Shown one piece after another: positions 1 to 17,299 of a stretch of 64,000 bases of DNA; within the stretch, counting starts at the first letter, position 1; each line of letters starts with the position of its first letter. The position numbers and the translations under genes are program-made. This DNA is from Margaritifera margaritifera (lineage: Eukaryota; Mollusca; Bivalvia; Unionida; Margaritiferidae). The notes under the pieces were generated by a model. The model was given only the letters and a program-made list of their open reading frames with translations. It was not told the DNA's origin and searched no databases. The stretch spans positions 1,986,501 to 2,050,500 of the forward strand of contig JAQPZY010001675.1 of NCBI GenBank assembly GCA_029931535.1, read 5' to 3'.

Positions 1-1300
1 GATGAGTATGCCGATCATTTTTGATTGTAGTATGCCGATCAATTTTGATTGTAAAACTGGATTACAATTATATTGCAGCATATACAGTGTATATATGGTA
101 AATATTCTACTGTCCAAACTATGTGCAGAGAAGACCGCCTCGGCAGAAACGATATATAAGTAAAACAGGGAGGTGTATTGATCTCTTCAGTTATATTTAT
201 CATAATTTGATTTTTTTAGTTTAAGAGTCAATAAAACACAACAGGCATCGGAAGCACTTTTTCGGGTACAGAAGTTCTGTCTTTTTCTCATGAAATTACA
301 TTTCAATCCCATTTTTGACGTTAAAAATAAACGTTCTGAGATATGTTGGACAGTTCAAGTCGATTATCAGTTCAACATCTTAACTCTTAGAATTATTTTT
401 CTGTCACTTTATATTCATGTAAATGTCTTGTAGTTAAAAAAAAATTCGTGATATTCAAACCATCTACAATATATCACTTTTTGTGGTTTTTACATTTTAA
501 AGAATATAGCTGATCGCTGACAATACAAAGATGAACATACCCAGCATATGATTAAAAGGTGGATAATTTGAAGTCATTGACTCCCATGCATTGTGTTATG
601 TCTATTTTATAACGAGGCTGGGAAGTAGTTTAGCATTGTATTAAGCAAAACCACGATAATTTTTACCAATTCATAATTGTAACTAATTAAAGTCGATTCA
701 ACTGCTTTTCGGGTTTGGAAACGACAAAAACCGCTTCTTACGATCTGCTAAATTAAATAGCAATATCTATGATTTAAGAAAAGGAAAAATCTAAGGGCTG
801 TCATTTATCGAATCAAAATGATGTCATTTATCGAGTCAAAATGCTGTCATTTATCGAGTTAAATGCTGTCATTTATCGAGTCAAAATGATGTCATTTATC
901 GAGTCAAAATGCGCCAGTCATACTGATGGCAAGACATTTTTGACACAAAAGCGTGCTTTCCTCAGCAATTTAAAAGCATAGAGGGAATTGTTGTCTTAAT
1001 TAATATAAATGTTTTAATGGATGTAACTAGATAGTGATAAGACATGAATGTTTAATGTCGCTATAACATCGTTACTGACAATTGTGAATTTTGGAGACAT
1101 CTATTTTTAAATTCTCCATTTATAATGTTTAATGTGTATTACGGAATTATAGCATGTTGTGGGTTAAAACGAAACAGTGGCGTGAACAAAAATTTTTAGT
1201 CACTTTTTCGATGGTTTAAACAGAAAATATTTCATATCATAACCACCAATCTTTTGCTGGGAAAGAAGATAAAAGGTTGCGAATTTAATAGGTGAGAATC
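1..1300. other. AT-rich noncoding host DNA with short tandem repeats
   Basis: No supported gene. Two copies of a roughly 28-bp unit (GTATGCCGATCA...) start the window. Five copies of a 23-24 bp unit containing GTCATTTATCGAGTCAAAA lie at about 797-912. The rest is unstructured AT-rich sequence typical of the host flanks. Confidence 0.6.
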
Positions 1301-1321
1301 TTATAGTTTTTCTGTCAGTAT

Positions 1322-1866
1322 ATTTGTCTTAGTGTCTCTGTGTCCATCTGTATGTCTGTCAGTCAATGTATTGCATCTTGTCTTAGTGTCTCTATGTCCA
1401 TCTGCATGTCTGTCAGTCAATGTAATGCAACTAGTCTTCGTATTTCTATGTCCATGTGTATGTCTGTCAGTCAATGAGCTGCATCTTGTCTTAGTGTCTC
1501 TATGTCCATCTGTATGTCTGTCAGTCAATATAATGCATCTGGTATTAGTGTCTCTATATCCATCTGTATGTCTGTCAGTCAGTGTGATGCATCTTGTCTT
1601 AGTGTCTCTATGTCCATCTGTATGTCTGTCAATCAATGTATTGCATCTTGTCTTAGTGTCTCTATGTCCATCTGTATGTCTGTCAGTCAATGTATTGCAT
1701 CTTGTCTTAGTGTCTCTATGTCCATCTGTATGCCTGCCAGTCAATGCATTGCATCTTGTCTTAATGTTTCTATGTCCATCTGTATGTATGTCAGTCAATG
1801 TGCTGCATCTTGTCTTAGTGTCTCTATGGCCATCTGTATGTCTGTCAGTCAATGTATTTCATCTTG
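1322..1866. repeat. 54-bp minisatellite, about 10 copies
   Basis: A 54-bp unit (core TGTCTGTCAGTCAATG) repeats about ten times with point differences. Because 54 is divisible by three and the unit lacks stops in several frames, long ORFs appear on both strands. These are repetitive low-complexity translations and not genes. Confidence 0.9.
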
Positions 1867-2213
1867 TGTTCAATTCAAACTTATATCATGTCTTTAGTGA
1901 AATGTTTTTCTAAAATCTATTATCTACCGTGCCGACACACCCGCATTCATCCAATCACTATCGTTCCCTCTATCTGTCCAATCTATGTATCTGTCCTTTT
2001 GTCTATACCATCGATGAGAAAACGAAGATGCAGAACAGGTCAGATTCTCCCTCCTCAATGAGAACACGAGGATGCAGAATAGGTCAGATTCTCCCTCCTC
2101 AATGCCGTACAATAAGAGCGGTCTAATGGATGCAATATGTTTACCTTTGGATGCGTCACGTGGTAATGTTCCACCTGTGAAGTTCATTGACATTTTAAAT
2201 GAGTGCGCTTTAT

Positions 2214-2332
<119 letters not shown>

Positions 2333-2393
2333 CCTTTATCTTTGTTTTGAATGCCTTTGTGAGGTTTTGCAATATCTTTACCTTTCATCTTTT

Positions 2394-2742
2394 GTCTCGT
2401 TGGTTGGATGAGTTTATCTTCTTGGATAACTTTGTCTCGTTGGTGGAAGGAATTTATCTTTTTGGGTAATTTTTTTTTTCTCGTCCTTGGAGGAGTTTGT
2501 CTTCTTGGATAATTTTGTCTCGTTGGTTGGAGGAGTCTGTCTTCTTAGATAAATTTGGCGAGGTTTTTGTCTCTACAATTTTCGCTACCTGACTTTTGCT
2601 CTGCATTGTATAGCGCTGATTGTGCTAATGTGCCGTTAAACCCTACATACATACATACATACATACATACATACATACATACATACATACATACATACAT
2701 ACATACATACATACATACATACATACATACTTTCTGTATATG
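2394..2742 (+). repeat. Degenerate repeat ending in (ACAT)n tail
   Basis: About four diverged copies of a unit containing TTTGTCTCGTTGGTTGGAGG are followed by AATGTGCCGTTAAACCC and then about 22 tetranucleotides (ACAT)n at 2643-2730. A unique 3' end followed by a simple tetranucleotide tail resembles the 3' end of a non-LTR retroposon (SINE or LINE). I cannot name the family. Confidence 0.5.
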
Positions 2743-3004
2743 TATTTATCTATCTACCGACACTCAAATCTGCTGCAGCAAATACCTGCATATAAAAACA
2801 ACCTATGTAATAAAAATGTTCTTACGTCCGAATTCTGAATAAAAAACAACAATTCATCTGTATATAGAAACCACTGTCCATTAAGACAACTTCTAGGTAT
2901 CACTACACTAACTGAACCGATAAACTGTTATTGTCTCCTATTGTACTTCCTAAGAAAATCAGTCATATTTGTTCTCTAATGTTTTTTTTCTTGGGGATGC
3001 GTCA

Positions 3005-3335
3005 ATCAGTGAATAATGTTCGTTAAGGCCTAAACAGAAAATTAAATATTTAATGAATTAATCAGAGAATAATGTTCAATAAAAACAGCATTAAGGCCTA
3101 AACGGAAAATTAAATATGTAATGTGTTAAACAGTATATAACGTTCAATAGAAAACAGCATTAAGGCCTAAACGGAAAATTAAATATGTCATGAGTTAAAC
3201 AGTGAATAATGTTCAATAGAAAACAGCATTAAGGCCTAAACGGAAAATTAAATATGTAATGTGTTAAACAGTATATAACGTTCAATAGAAAACAGCATTA
3301 AGGCCTAAACAGAAAATTAAATATGTAATGTCATG
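3005..3335. repeat. 69-bp tandem repeat, about 4-5 copies
   Basis: The unit contains AACAGCATTAAGGCCTAAAC followed by GGAAAATTAAATATGTAATG. Copies differ by a few substitutions and the first copies are shortened. No coding potential. Confidence 0.85.
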
Positions 3336-6560
<3,225 letters not shown>

Positions 6561-6564
6561 TTAA

Positions 6565-6790
6565 GAGAAAGCAGCATGACAATGTTAGAGCACACGGGTA
6601 TGCAGCATGACAATGTTAAACCACACGGGTATGCAGCATGACAATGTTAAAGCATATAATATGCAGCATGACAATGTTAAAGCACACGGGTATGCAGCAT
6701 AACAATGTTAAAGCACATGGGTATGCAGTATGACAATGCTAACGAACATGAGTGTGCAGCATGACAATGGTAAAGCATACGGGTATGCTA
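6565..6790. repeat. 31-bp tandem repeat, about 7 copies
   Basis: The unit contains ATGCAGCATGACAATGTTAA followed by AGCACACGGGT. Copies drift by one to a few bases. A short ORF that crosses the end of the array has no recognisable content. Confidence 0.8.
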
Positions 6791-7727
6791 CTTTTCATTC
6801 TCATACTCAAACAAGTATATTTTTGGGGTCAGTCTGAACAGGAAAAACTAATTTTGCTAGATTGTATCACAAATATTGGAAAGCATTTGGCGAAAATTAA
6901 AGCCTCTAATTGGGATGAAATGCGTACAAGTTTAGCAAATGTGGATAAAGGGTAAGTCCGAGACAATTCCATTAGATTTGTAACGAAAAATATTAAATAT
7001 TGTATAAGGGTTAAGGGTTATCTACATCCTCCTCTTTAACATCTATGTTTATCATATTTAAAAAAAAAAAAACTCTTCCATCGTTCCGAGGTCTCACACA
7101 TCTGTTAAAACGCGTCTTCAGGGCTTAACACAAAGCATGGATGACAAGATATAATACATATTTATTATGAAATGAAATTATTATTTATTATGAAATGAAA
7201 TTATTATTTATTATGAAATTAAATTATTTACTATGAAACGCTTTCCAAATTTAGTTGTAAATATCATATGCAATCTTGCTATATATTTTCATAAATCCAT
7301 AAATACCCTTGAAAGTATGAGTTTGAATTCAATCAAGGCATGCATAGATAAATGTCAAAACATTATGTGTTGTTCGGCTGTTCCGGAACCAGGCGAACAT
7401 CATGTTTTCATGGTAGGCCATTTCAAAATCACGAATCTCTCTTATCTCTGTGTTAACGTATATTTCTGACTGCCTTATTTTATTTTAGTTTTGCTCGGAT
7501 ACTTCTACAACCACGGGCATGTCTGATGTTTGTGATATATTAAAAATAAATAAAAACAAAAATGAAACCAAAGAGTAATGAACAAATGAGCTTTGAGACC
7601 AGTTGTAGCTAAAAGGTGTGCGACTTTCACTCGAAAGTATAGGACACCTACTATCCACCATTCGCTCCTTTTTTCAAATATTCAAGTGACTATTCCAAGA
7701 ATTGTAGCTGGAGAAAACAAGTGAAAC

Positions 7728-7746
7728 ACACACACACACACACACA

Positions 7747-7816
<70 letters not shown>
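7728..7816. repeat. (CA)n(TA)n microsatellite
   Basis: A CA run of about 20 bp passes directly into a TA run of about 65 bp. The same compound structure occurs at about 4753-4858, so CA-to-TA compound microsatellites recur in this genome. Confidence 0.9.
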
Positions 7817-7817
<1 letters not shown>

Positions 7818-8213
7818 TATCTCCGTTGTTTTACTTTACCTCGCAAGTTTTGAAAATTCTTTGCCTTGAAAGTCACATTAGTGTCTGCACTGTAATTCAC
7901 GGAGTAGAAGTGAACTAATGTTAAATACCACTCATCGGCATTTCTGATAAATATGATTCATTACACAAAAATACACCACATGTATTCTATTCTGAATCGT
8001 GTTCCTATACAAGGGAACATGGGCATAATTCAAGACTGATGAATTTAGTTGCTTTATATATTAGCGCAAAACACAAACGCGGGAGAAATAGTTTTTCATT
8101 TGAAAATTAAAATTATCCAATTCGTGTGACCGTGTGTGCGGGCCAATGTGTTTGTGAGTATACGTGATGATACATAGATAAACAGTTATATAATTTTGAT
8201 AGTTTGATAGCTT

Positions 8214-8421
8214 CAGGGCCGGCCCTAGGAGAAATGGCGCCCTGTGCAAACTGTGCATTAGGCGTTTCACGCCTCCCCCCCCCCCCCAAATAGCGCCCCT
8301 TAAAAAAAATGGCGCCCCCTCCAAAAAAATGCCCCCCTCCTCTGCAAACTTTGCATTCGGCTCTCCCGATCGCGGCGCCATGTGTGGTGGCACATGTCAC
8401 CCACCCCTAGGGCCGGCCCTG
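8214..8421. mobile_element. hAT-type non-autonomous DNA transposon (208 bp)
   Basis: The ends are inverted: CAGGGCCGGCCCTAGG at the left and its complement CCTAGGGCCGGCCCTG at the right. The flanks GATAGCTT (8206-8213) and GATAGTTT (8422-8429) match at 7 of 8 positions, an 8-bp target duplication as expected for hAT transposases. The inside is C-rich with repeated GCGCCC words and codes for nothing convincing. Confidence 0.85.
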
Positions 8422-8429
8422 GATAGTTT

Positions 8430-10612
8430 TATTTCATATTCCAGTCGGCACTAAAACCCGTGAGGATGAAAAATTGATTCAAAACAGGATATATTAATAT
8501 TTCGTAAAAAAATCACACAATCAACTTATGTTAATGTATTATTCTTTTCTTACAAAAAGACAATTACGCAATGAAATATGTGCAAACATCAAGTTAAACT
8601 CTTTGGTCATGGAGAACATGATTAAGTTACAAAAGATTAATCATTTACTGCTTAAATCCTCTAAAAATGTTCAATATGTCCTACACACACACACACACAC
8701 AAAATTTTGATACATATAGACGTATGTACGTGCGTAGGTATCTATGGTTAAATCGTATGTATGTATGATTATGTATGCATTAGTATATAGAGTATGTAAA
8801 ATTTGTATGTGTGATTATGCATTAAATGTATGTATCATTAGACAATATATTTAATGTGTGTATCATTATGTATGTAATTGATATATCATTATAGGTCAAG
8901 GAATATGTCCTTGAAGAAGTTGTTGCACATCATAAACAGCCGACAATGGCTTAATTTCATTTCGATAAACATCATCTTAGCTATATGAAACTTCCTTTAT
9001 AGCTACAACGTTTCGGTGATTCATCTAAACTTCAGAAATGAATAAATGTGTCACCAGCCTTTTTATGACACAAAACTTTCTTTCGTACTTGAGGTTGGGC
9101 AGTACTGTGACCGGCCATAACTGCTTGTAGGTTCCCATATACAGCTAGCAAAAGTATATGAAAAATATATAAGTAGTTGAAATAATGTTAAGAATATACA
9201 AAATTTTCTGCATTTTAATGCATTAAATTTGATTATTTTCATTACTTTTGAGAAAATTAGAAAAGGACCGTAAAAAGCACGACATTAAATATAAGTAGAA
9301 ATAAGATTTAACTTTTCGAGGCAGAAGGGGGCTGTATACACTTCATTTGTCATACATGTATGATGTATATTTCCTCCTTTTCAATTTCTTATAAATATTT
9401 GTTTTACAAAGATAGCTTTATTTCAATTTTTAACTTCCTTTCAGATTTTTGTAAAACAAACACTTGTTTACATATTGTAGAATTTTGTAGTGTACATGCT
9501 GGAGAGTTGAGAAGGGTTACTTAAGGTTGATGATGTATCAACATATTGGAGTGTTGAGAAGGGTTACTCACTCAAGGATGGATGATGAAGTAAACATGCT
9601 GGAGTATTGTACGTCTCCACCTAAGAACAGGACGTAAGAGCAAGTATGATAAGCATGTATTATCTTTCCAAACAAATTATACAAACCCACAATTAAACTT
9701 AATATGAAAGGAAATCCTACTTTATTATTCCCCTGGTGAAATATCTATAATACTGTTAGAAATTCTGGAAGTGTTCATTGATTCAATAAGTCTTTCCCGT
9801 ATCGATTTACGTCATCAATCGCAAATATATTCCTATTTCTTACAGGTCTCAAATATGTCAACACAGTTAATTTTTGTTCCACAATATATAAGAACCGAGA
9901 TAAAATGGAATAAAGGAATCTGATGAAATAAAGATGTAATAATAATAAATAAAAGAGGGAAAATGTTGAAACATGCTTTATCCTTCATGAGATGTATTGT
10001 TTTTTTTTCCCTATAATTTGAGAACAAAGATGAAAATCATGAAATAATATTAATACCTTTGAAAGTATAATTTCTCTTATTGTTACTATTCAATTATCCA
10101 TCACCTGCAAGAAGTCACTATTGGTTTCAATTGGCGGTGATGTTAGCGTCGTCATAAAGTTTTGTGTTCCACCTATGTAAGTAGTAAACATATACAAGAT
10201 GTTGGGCCACTCATATTTTGTTGTGTTTTACATTCCGGATACGAGAACATTAAAAATCAATACTAAAAACATACCAGACCAGCAAGATCTGCAAGTGATT
10301 TGAAAATAAAAATGAACAATCACTAAATCATTCATATTTGTAGGAATCAACATCTCGTGTAACGAAACGCGAACATTAAAATTCAAAATTTAATAATTTA
10401 ACTGTCCAGGTAGACTCAGTGATATTATTTCAAAAACTAAAAATAGACCAATCAGATCATGAAGACAATTAGCGAATACTAATTGGAAATTTTCGTGCAC
10501 ATATGAAATAATGGCATGGAGCTCCATTCTATTGAATTCAACGGTTTTAGAGCAGTGTCGACGATATGCCGGTGTTCACAATAGACACGTGTCAAAGTTA
10601 TTCATTTATTAG
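8430..10612. other. Noncoding host DNA
   Basis: Short CA run at about 8682-8701, GTATGTAT-rich stretches at 8720-8880, and two copies of a segment containing GAGAAGGGTTACT near 9505-9590. No supported gene or RNA. Confidence 0.55.
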
Positions 10613-12101
10613 TAGGGGTGAAACGATACACCTCTGGCACGCATCGATACGATTCTCGATACACAACCTACGATACGATACATTATCGATACGCATATCA
10701 ACTTGATGGTCTTTTCATCTTTAGAATGTCTGTCAATGGCAGGGTGTTGATATATTGGGTTTATTTCCAATATGCAGATTACAAACAAACATAGATTTAT
10801 CGTCTGTTCATATGCCATTCTCATCCTTGACAAGATTTTTAAAAAATACTTCTAAACAGACTAGCTGTTAGTGATTTTTATTCACCCTTTTAGGCCATTT
10901 CAGGCTGCTTCATTCGATCATAAGCATGACTAATCCTGGTCACCACGCCCTTTGTTTTACAATGAATATATGTTTTTAAAACATCTTATTACCAGTATCA
11001 TGTCTTCACTTAAATTTTGAAGAGATTACGGTGTTGTCTTCAAAACAGACGAAACAGTGCAATTTCCTTGTGCAAGAAAATTCTTATCTAGAACAAATCC
11101 GAGTGTGGGAGCGGAGATGACTAATAGCCAAATCCTTCACACTGTACTTCCTGCAGATGCTAATCAACTGCCGCGGCCACAGACATTAGTTTATGTCAGT
11201 GAAAAAGGAAATTATTGACAACATCCACTTCCTTTCTACAAATTAACGAGGTAGCTATAACTCGTGCGGTTTGGAATCTGTCCCCTTGCCGATTCTGTGC
11301 TACTTTTTTTTATCCCATCGGCAGGTTCGGTCGCTGATTACATATATCAACGTAAAAGGAGATATTCCAGACTTATTCCCCACGTACGATTTAAGTACTT
11401 TACACATATCATTTTGTGTGAAGTTTCTATGTTGCTTTCTATCTATTCGGATATAGTTTGGGTGCCAATATTTCCGGTATGTCACGCAGTGAACACGCTA
11501 CAGTTAGTTATGATTGGTGGTTATTGTTTTACCCTGGACTTGAACAAACAATAACCACTAATCAGAATTGCATGTAACACTGTGTGACACACCGGATGTG
11601 TAGCCTTCAATTCAATCCAAGTAGACAAGATGCGATGCAACAGATAACTTTCGCGTAAAAGTGGTTATTAAATGATCAGTAAAGTACTTAAATCACACAT
11701 AGGGAAGAAATCTGCAATGTCTTCTTTCCTTTGATATATGTTATCAGTGGCTGAAGATGCAGACGAGATAAACTAATTAGCACGAAATTGGGGAGAGAGA
11801 AGGGGGCAGATTTCGAACCACGTGAGTTAGTCACCTTGTGTTAATTTGTAGAAGGCAAGTGGGTGTTGTCGATTGCTTTTGTTTTTTACTGACAGAAATG
11901 AGTACATGTACTCAGATGAATTCTCAATTTAAAGAATGAAAAGGCAAATGACTAATAATTATTCAGGACTGCTGAAGATTAAAATAACTTGCATAGAGTA
12001 AGTATCGTTTTGTAACGATTCTTCCCCTCTTGTATCGATATGGATATCGATATAGAAAAAGTATCGATACATCGATATATCGATTAATCGTTTCGCTCCT
12101 A
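10613..12101. mobile_element. hAT-type transposon, non-autonomous (1.49 kb)
   Basis: The termini are imperfect inverted repeats, TAGGGGTGAAACGAT at the left and its counterpart ATCGTTTCGCTCCTA at the right, with ATCGATA-rich subterminal sequence on both sides. A perfect 8-bp duplication TTTATTAG flanks it (10605-10612 and 12102-12109). The inside contains only small ORFs with no transposase motif, so this copy would depend on an enzyme supplied elsewhere. Confidence 0.88.
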
Positions 12102-12109
12102 TTTATTAG

Positions 12110-14284
12110 TAACATAATATGTCCACAATGGACATGTTTCCACAACAGACATGTTTCCAAAATAGACAGGTGTCGTAATATAAATGTGTCCGAAAAAACC
12201 CATATATGTTGTGTGTTGATTATTACGTATTAGTTCCCTTAATTACAGCTAATTAGAGCTGAAGTACAATATATGCAAATTTAATTACACCGTCAACCTA
12301 ATTTGCAGAACAGGTAATGGTTCACACATAAATCGAGGATATGTGTATTTAGCCATTAAGCACCACTGAGTGTATTAATGGGAGTAGCCATCCATTAATA
12401 TATTTAATAGGAAATCTCCGAAAATACTAATTGTTAGAGGGTAAAACCCAATTCCCGTTGTCGTCATGGTCTCAATGGTCACAGAGGGTTGAAATACCTA
12501 CTGACTCCCCCGTCGAGATAGCGACACTAGTAACTGAGTGCGAGTTGCTTCGTGCCTGTAATCATAAAAGCAGCACGGACGTGGAGGAGAGTTGTTTCAT
12601 TGGATTGCTGCAGAAGGTAAATGATCAGCAATGCCTAGTACCCATTCACTGTGGGCCTTTGTCAAAATTTATGCCAAAGTTTAAAGGATAAATTATTAAA
12701 TGCTACAGTGGTTAAAGATAGATTGTTCATATCTATAAAAACATAGTAGTTCAATGTATTGCACGTTTTCTAGTGAAATAAATCAAAATGAACTATTCAT
12801 TACTTGATATGCCAAGGTCAAAGCAAATAGGGAACAAAAATACAACCCCATTTCATGCGACTTCCAAATAGAAAAGAATTTAAAAACGCATGTATGGACA
12901 GAATTTAAAAAACGAATCATATAAAGACAATTCAGAGATTAATTTAAAAGAAATATAAATGAATATATATCTTACGGCGGGAACAATCACGATTCAGTAC
13001 TTGACATGCAAATACCAAAACAAATAGGAAAAACAACAACCCCCTTTCATACGTGTTCCATATAGAAAATAACTACTTCAATATAAATTAAACATTTAAA
13101 TATTTATTTTATGGAACAATACTAATTTCTATGAATTTTAAAGTGACATTGAACTATAAGAAGATCACCATGAAAAATTTTGACACTTCGGATTTGTAAA
13201 ACCTCAATTAGACTTAACGATCAAACTTATGAAGAGACCCACCTAAGAAGGGGAACAAGTGGAGCACATACATTTTACAACATAACCAGACCTATTACCA
13301 TAACGAACCGACTCGAAATTAATGATATCATTTCATATTTTACATACCAAATTTTACAGGAAATAAGCGAAAGTACAAGTTAGATGTTTGATTGTATTGA
13401 ATACTTAACATTTCACATAGATAGGTATCAGCCACGCAAAGGAATTTCATACATAGATCTAAATGCGTGAAAAACATAAAGAAGACTTCGATAAACATAG
13501 AAACTAAAGACTATATATGTTTCTTTTATGCTGTGTAATTTGTGTGAAGCACACCAAGGGATGATTTAGATAGACCATCAAAATGCAATTTAGATAAATA
13601 CAGTCATTGGTTTGATACATGTCTCGAAAAAATAAAGAAGATTGGAAAATATGATAATGAGTTCTATACATCCGTAAATTTATATAAATTGCATATAAAG
13701 TATTGGAAGTTGGAGGAAGCGGATATTTGAAATTGAGACGAATTTGACATCAAACCGGTTACAAAAACCGAAATAAACAGACATGTAGACAGTTAAATTA
13801 TATTTCAATGTGCTGATAATAACAACTATAAAATATGAAAGATACCATTACTTTGGAACAAAAGATTTTTAAACAAATTGGTGCCATCACAGATAAACAA
13901 ACATGAAAAAGCAAATGCTTCTGTTAACAATTCTTGATTTGTTTCAATGAACCATACAAATTATCATGATTCAAAAGATTACATTGCAATGTATATAACT
14001 CAGTAGATATAATGCCTAAAAAAGCTTAGTTACAAAATTATGAAACTATCAACTGCCAATTATACATTTAGAAACAATCAACTGTCAATTAAAAGTTTCG
14101 CATGCTTTTTATTGCGACTTTGAGAGTATCATCTTACCAGCTAAAAGACATATCGACACACAACTGGAGAGTTGCACAGAAGGCAAGCGTTAATAGTAAA
14201 CTAAGCAGAATTATCAGGTTCTTCGATAAAAAAAACAGCCAAGCACATTCCATGAGGGCTATTTATTTACCTCAAATTAATCCG

Positions 14285-14357
<73 letters not shown>

Positions 14358-16191
14358 TGAAAGAAAAACTGAAAAACAACAGTGCAAAACTGGTGTGAAA
14401 CCCGCCAAAGCGCTTTCAGAATCTACCGATTCTTTTTTCATGGCACAAAGCCACAAAAGATGATTATATAAACAAAACCAGAACAAAACACAAACGACAA
14501 AAGGTAAGTACTATACAGAATCTACATGATGTTTGCGGTAGATATGTACATAGACGATACAATGAAACAATAAAATAAATAAAGAATAAAACATTAATAT
14601 ACAAAAAAAATAAAACTAAAAAAATATGTAAAACGAGCAATTACGTAAGATGCAAATATAGAGGTCCAGCACATAACGAATACAATGTGAATAATAAATA
14701 TCCAAAATGCATAGCATTGTTTATTCATAACTTGCCTGATTATGACGTTCATTTATTCATCAATACATCGGTTAAAATGTTTCAGATGAAAATTATACCT
14801 AACAACGACGATAAATATATATAATTGACCAATTCCATATTTCATAGGTTAATGAAAGAACGGAAAGAAATAACAGTTAAAAAGACAATCAAGTTTGCGG
14901 ATAGTTTCAAATTCATGGAACAGTGAATTGAACATCTGGCTACAAATTTGAGTGGATGAAAGAAACACTGAAACAGTTTACAAATATCGTGCTTTTAACA
15001 GTAGGAATACATTTGTAACTTTGGAAGGCTTAATGAAATCTCTGTAACAATAATATACAAGTTTTACTCATAACATAACGATTCACATTATTTTAAATGA
15101 CGATTACCAATCATCAGGATGTCGTGGAACATTTGAACCTTTAAATATTAGGTGCTCTTCATGATTATTACATAAAGAAGATTCTTTGATGCCATATGAC
15201 ATTTTTTTTAGGAATTTATGAAAATCTGTATTAAAGTTACAAACTAGACCCTGCTCGATTATAGTACACCATGAGTACAACAAAATCATAAATTAGGCGT
15301 AAATGTTGTTCTCTCCCAAATTTATGTTAAACACAAGATTACTGTATCCTGCTCACTTTAATCCATCCTATAAAAGAAATCATCACTGACTTAAAATATA
15401 CACCAATCTTAGTTTGTTCACGCTTTAAAAGTAATATTTGGATTAGCCAGTTGCTCAACTCGTCAAGATCACAAGACAGTCGGCTTATGTGAGAAGCCTG
15501 TGATGAATAGGAAATCAGAAGAAACCGTAAATGGTTATTCTTTATGACCCGTGAACCGAAACTTCCCCTGCCTTAACAGACAAGTTTTAAATATTAAATG
15601 ACCCCTGACCCTAATGAAAAGGGATGTAACCCATATCTCTTCTCAAAAACTAACTTTTTTCTTCAGAGATAGCTTTAATTCATAGGCAAAGAGATGAAGA
15701 TATCTAACTATACCCGTCACACTGGCACAAAAGGTGACTTCATTTCACTTGCGATAACACAACTACTTTTCCCACCATCCAGCGAACGAATTGCTTCGAC
15801 CCTCTAACATAATGTCAAAAACTGCCTCGCTTTCGAATTTGACATATTGACACTTTTGAGTTACACTATCAACGTGACTGGAGTGCAGTGAGTACAAGCG
15901 AGATAAGAAATGTTTTAACACCGATTCACATGATATTCCTTTATCTAAACAATGCATTCCTCATGAAGCAAAAGACTGAGCGGTCACTGCTGTAGATACA
16001 CGCCAGTGACCCCTTATAACAGGAAGAAACCATTGATTGGTTAGGAAACACCTGGCCGCTGACCCCGGAAGACAGATGACCATTATATACAGGATATTTA
16101 TATAGGATATTTTCCAGGGGGAAATTATAATGACCGTTGTGAACAGGTGACCGCTGAGTAAAGGTGACCGTTATGACAGGTTTAACTGTAG

Positions 16192-16248
<57 letters not shown>

Positions 16249-16950
16249 CCAGACATTATTTTCATTTTCTTATTAAGAATCTTTTTTGTTATTATCGATT
16301 TACATATTTATTCATCCAATCTACCACCTAATGCAAGACTCTTTATGCCCATTTTTCGTATTGAATTCATATATCCATGTTTTTATTTATTTCGGATTTT
16401 AACTGTATCAATTCTACCACTTAATGCAGGAATCTTTTTTTCTATTTCAGTTTTCAATGCACATGTCTCTGTTTAAACGTTTGTTTGAAGATAATATAAA
16501 TCTTGTCTCGTTCTTTTCCTCTGTGTATGCATTTCATCACTACTAGCTTGTACCGCACCGAACTATTAACCACTTCTCGATTGGTCAAGATAATATTTCG
16601 TATCTGTTTTTGATTGTTTAACCTCAGCACAAAATTTGTTGTACAATTTAGTAAATATAACATCTTTATCATTTTGATCTTATAACTCAAATCTGTAATA
16701 TATAAATCGTAAGTTGTCTTCAAAGCTCTTACCTCTCTTTCACACATTTAATTTGTATTTGTTTTACTTTCTCTTTATGGTTATTTATGTTAAATCATTT
16801 TAATTTATTTATTATTTTTGTTGTGAAGTCTTTGCAGGGTATTTGGTGTTGTTATATTCAAAGCAGAAATTTTTGTGCTGAAATCATTAATTTGATTTTG
16901 TTATTTATTCATCATTTTGTTTGATTTCATTATTAAAATCTGTATGTAAC
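12110..16950. other. Noncoding host DNA with microsatellites
   Basis: AT-rich. It contains (TA)n at about 14287-14354 and 16195-16246, and several degenerate GGTGACCG words around 15960-16190. The ORF of 86 codons at 12431-12691 has no recognisable domain and no supporting context. I see no gene I can defend. Confidence 0.5.
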
Positions 16951-16960
16951 TGTTCTAACT

Positions 16961-17230
16961 GTGGTTATAAAGTGTCATCGTCTTCTAATGATTTCTTTAT
17001 CTCCTCCATGTCACTGTCCAAAGCCTCTGTCTCAGTGTTTATCCTCTGTTAGATTTGCCATAAATATTGTTAAATATTATGGGTCTCACCTGGTCTTTAT
17101 GTCAGTGTACACCATTAGACTATTTATTAAATGGTTATTTAATCAAGTGTTTATCATCTAAAATCCTTTTTCTATTCTCATCGATCTGGATTTGTAGATC
17201 TGAGATTTTATTCGCTCTTTCCGTTCCGTT
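16961..17230 (-). pseudogene. Decayed coiled-coil repeat ORF, related to 63.8-64.0 kb
   Basis: Reading the - strand, short open segments carry heptad-like helical sequence, for example TERANKISDLQIQIDE near 17.2 kb and EEIKKSLEDDDTL ending near 16.97 kb. The last segment clearly resembles the C-terminal EKIKKSLEDSNTLK of the ORF at 63822-64000. Stops and frame changes break it here. It is probably a remnant of a dispersed coiled-coil gene or transposon ORF; no function can be assigned. Confidence 0.45.
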
Positions 17231-17299
17231 CTGATCAAAAAACTGTTATTATATTGTCAATTTGTCCTCTCCATGTTTTGATATATTTCAAATTATTAT

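Noticed and set aside
1301..1913. Long ORFs on both strands in the 54-bp repeat
   Set aside because: Open only because the unit length is a multiple of three; repetitive low-complexity translations without domains.
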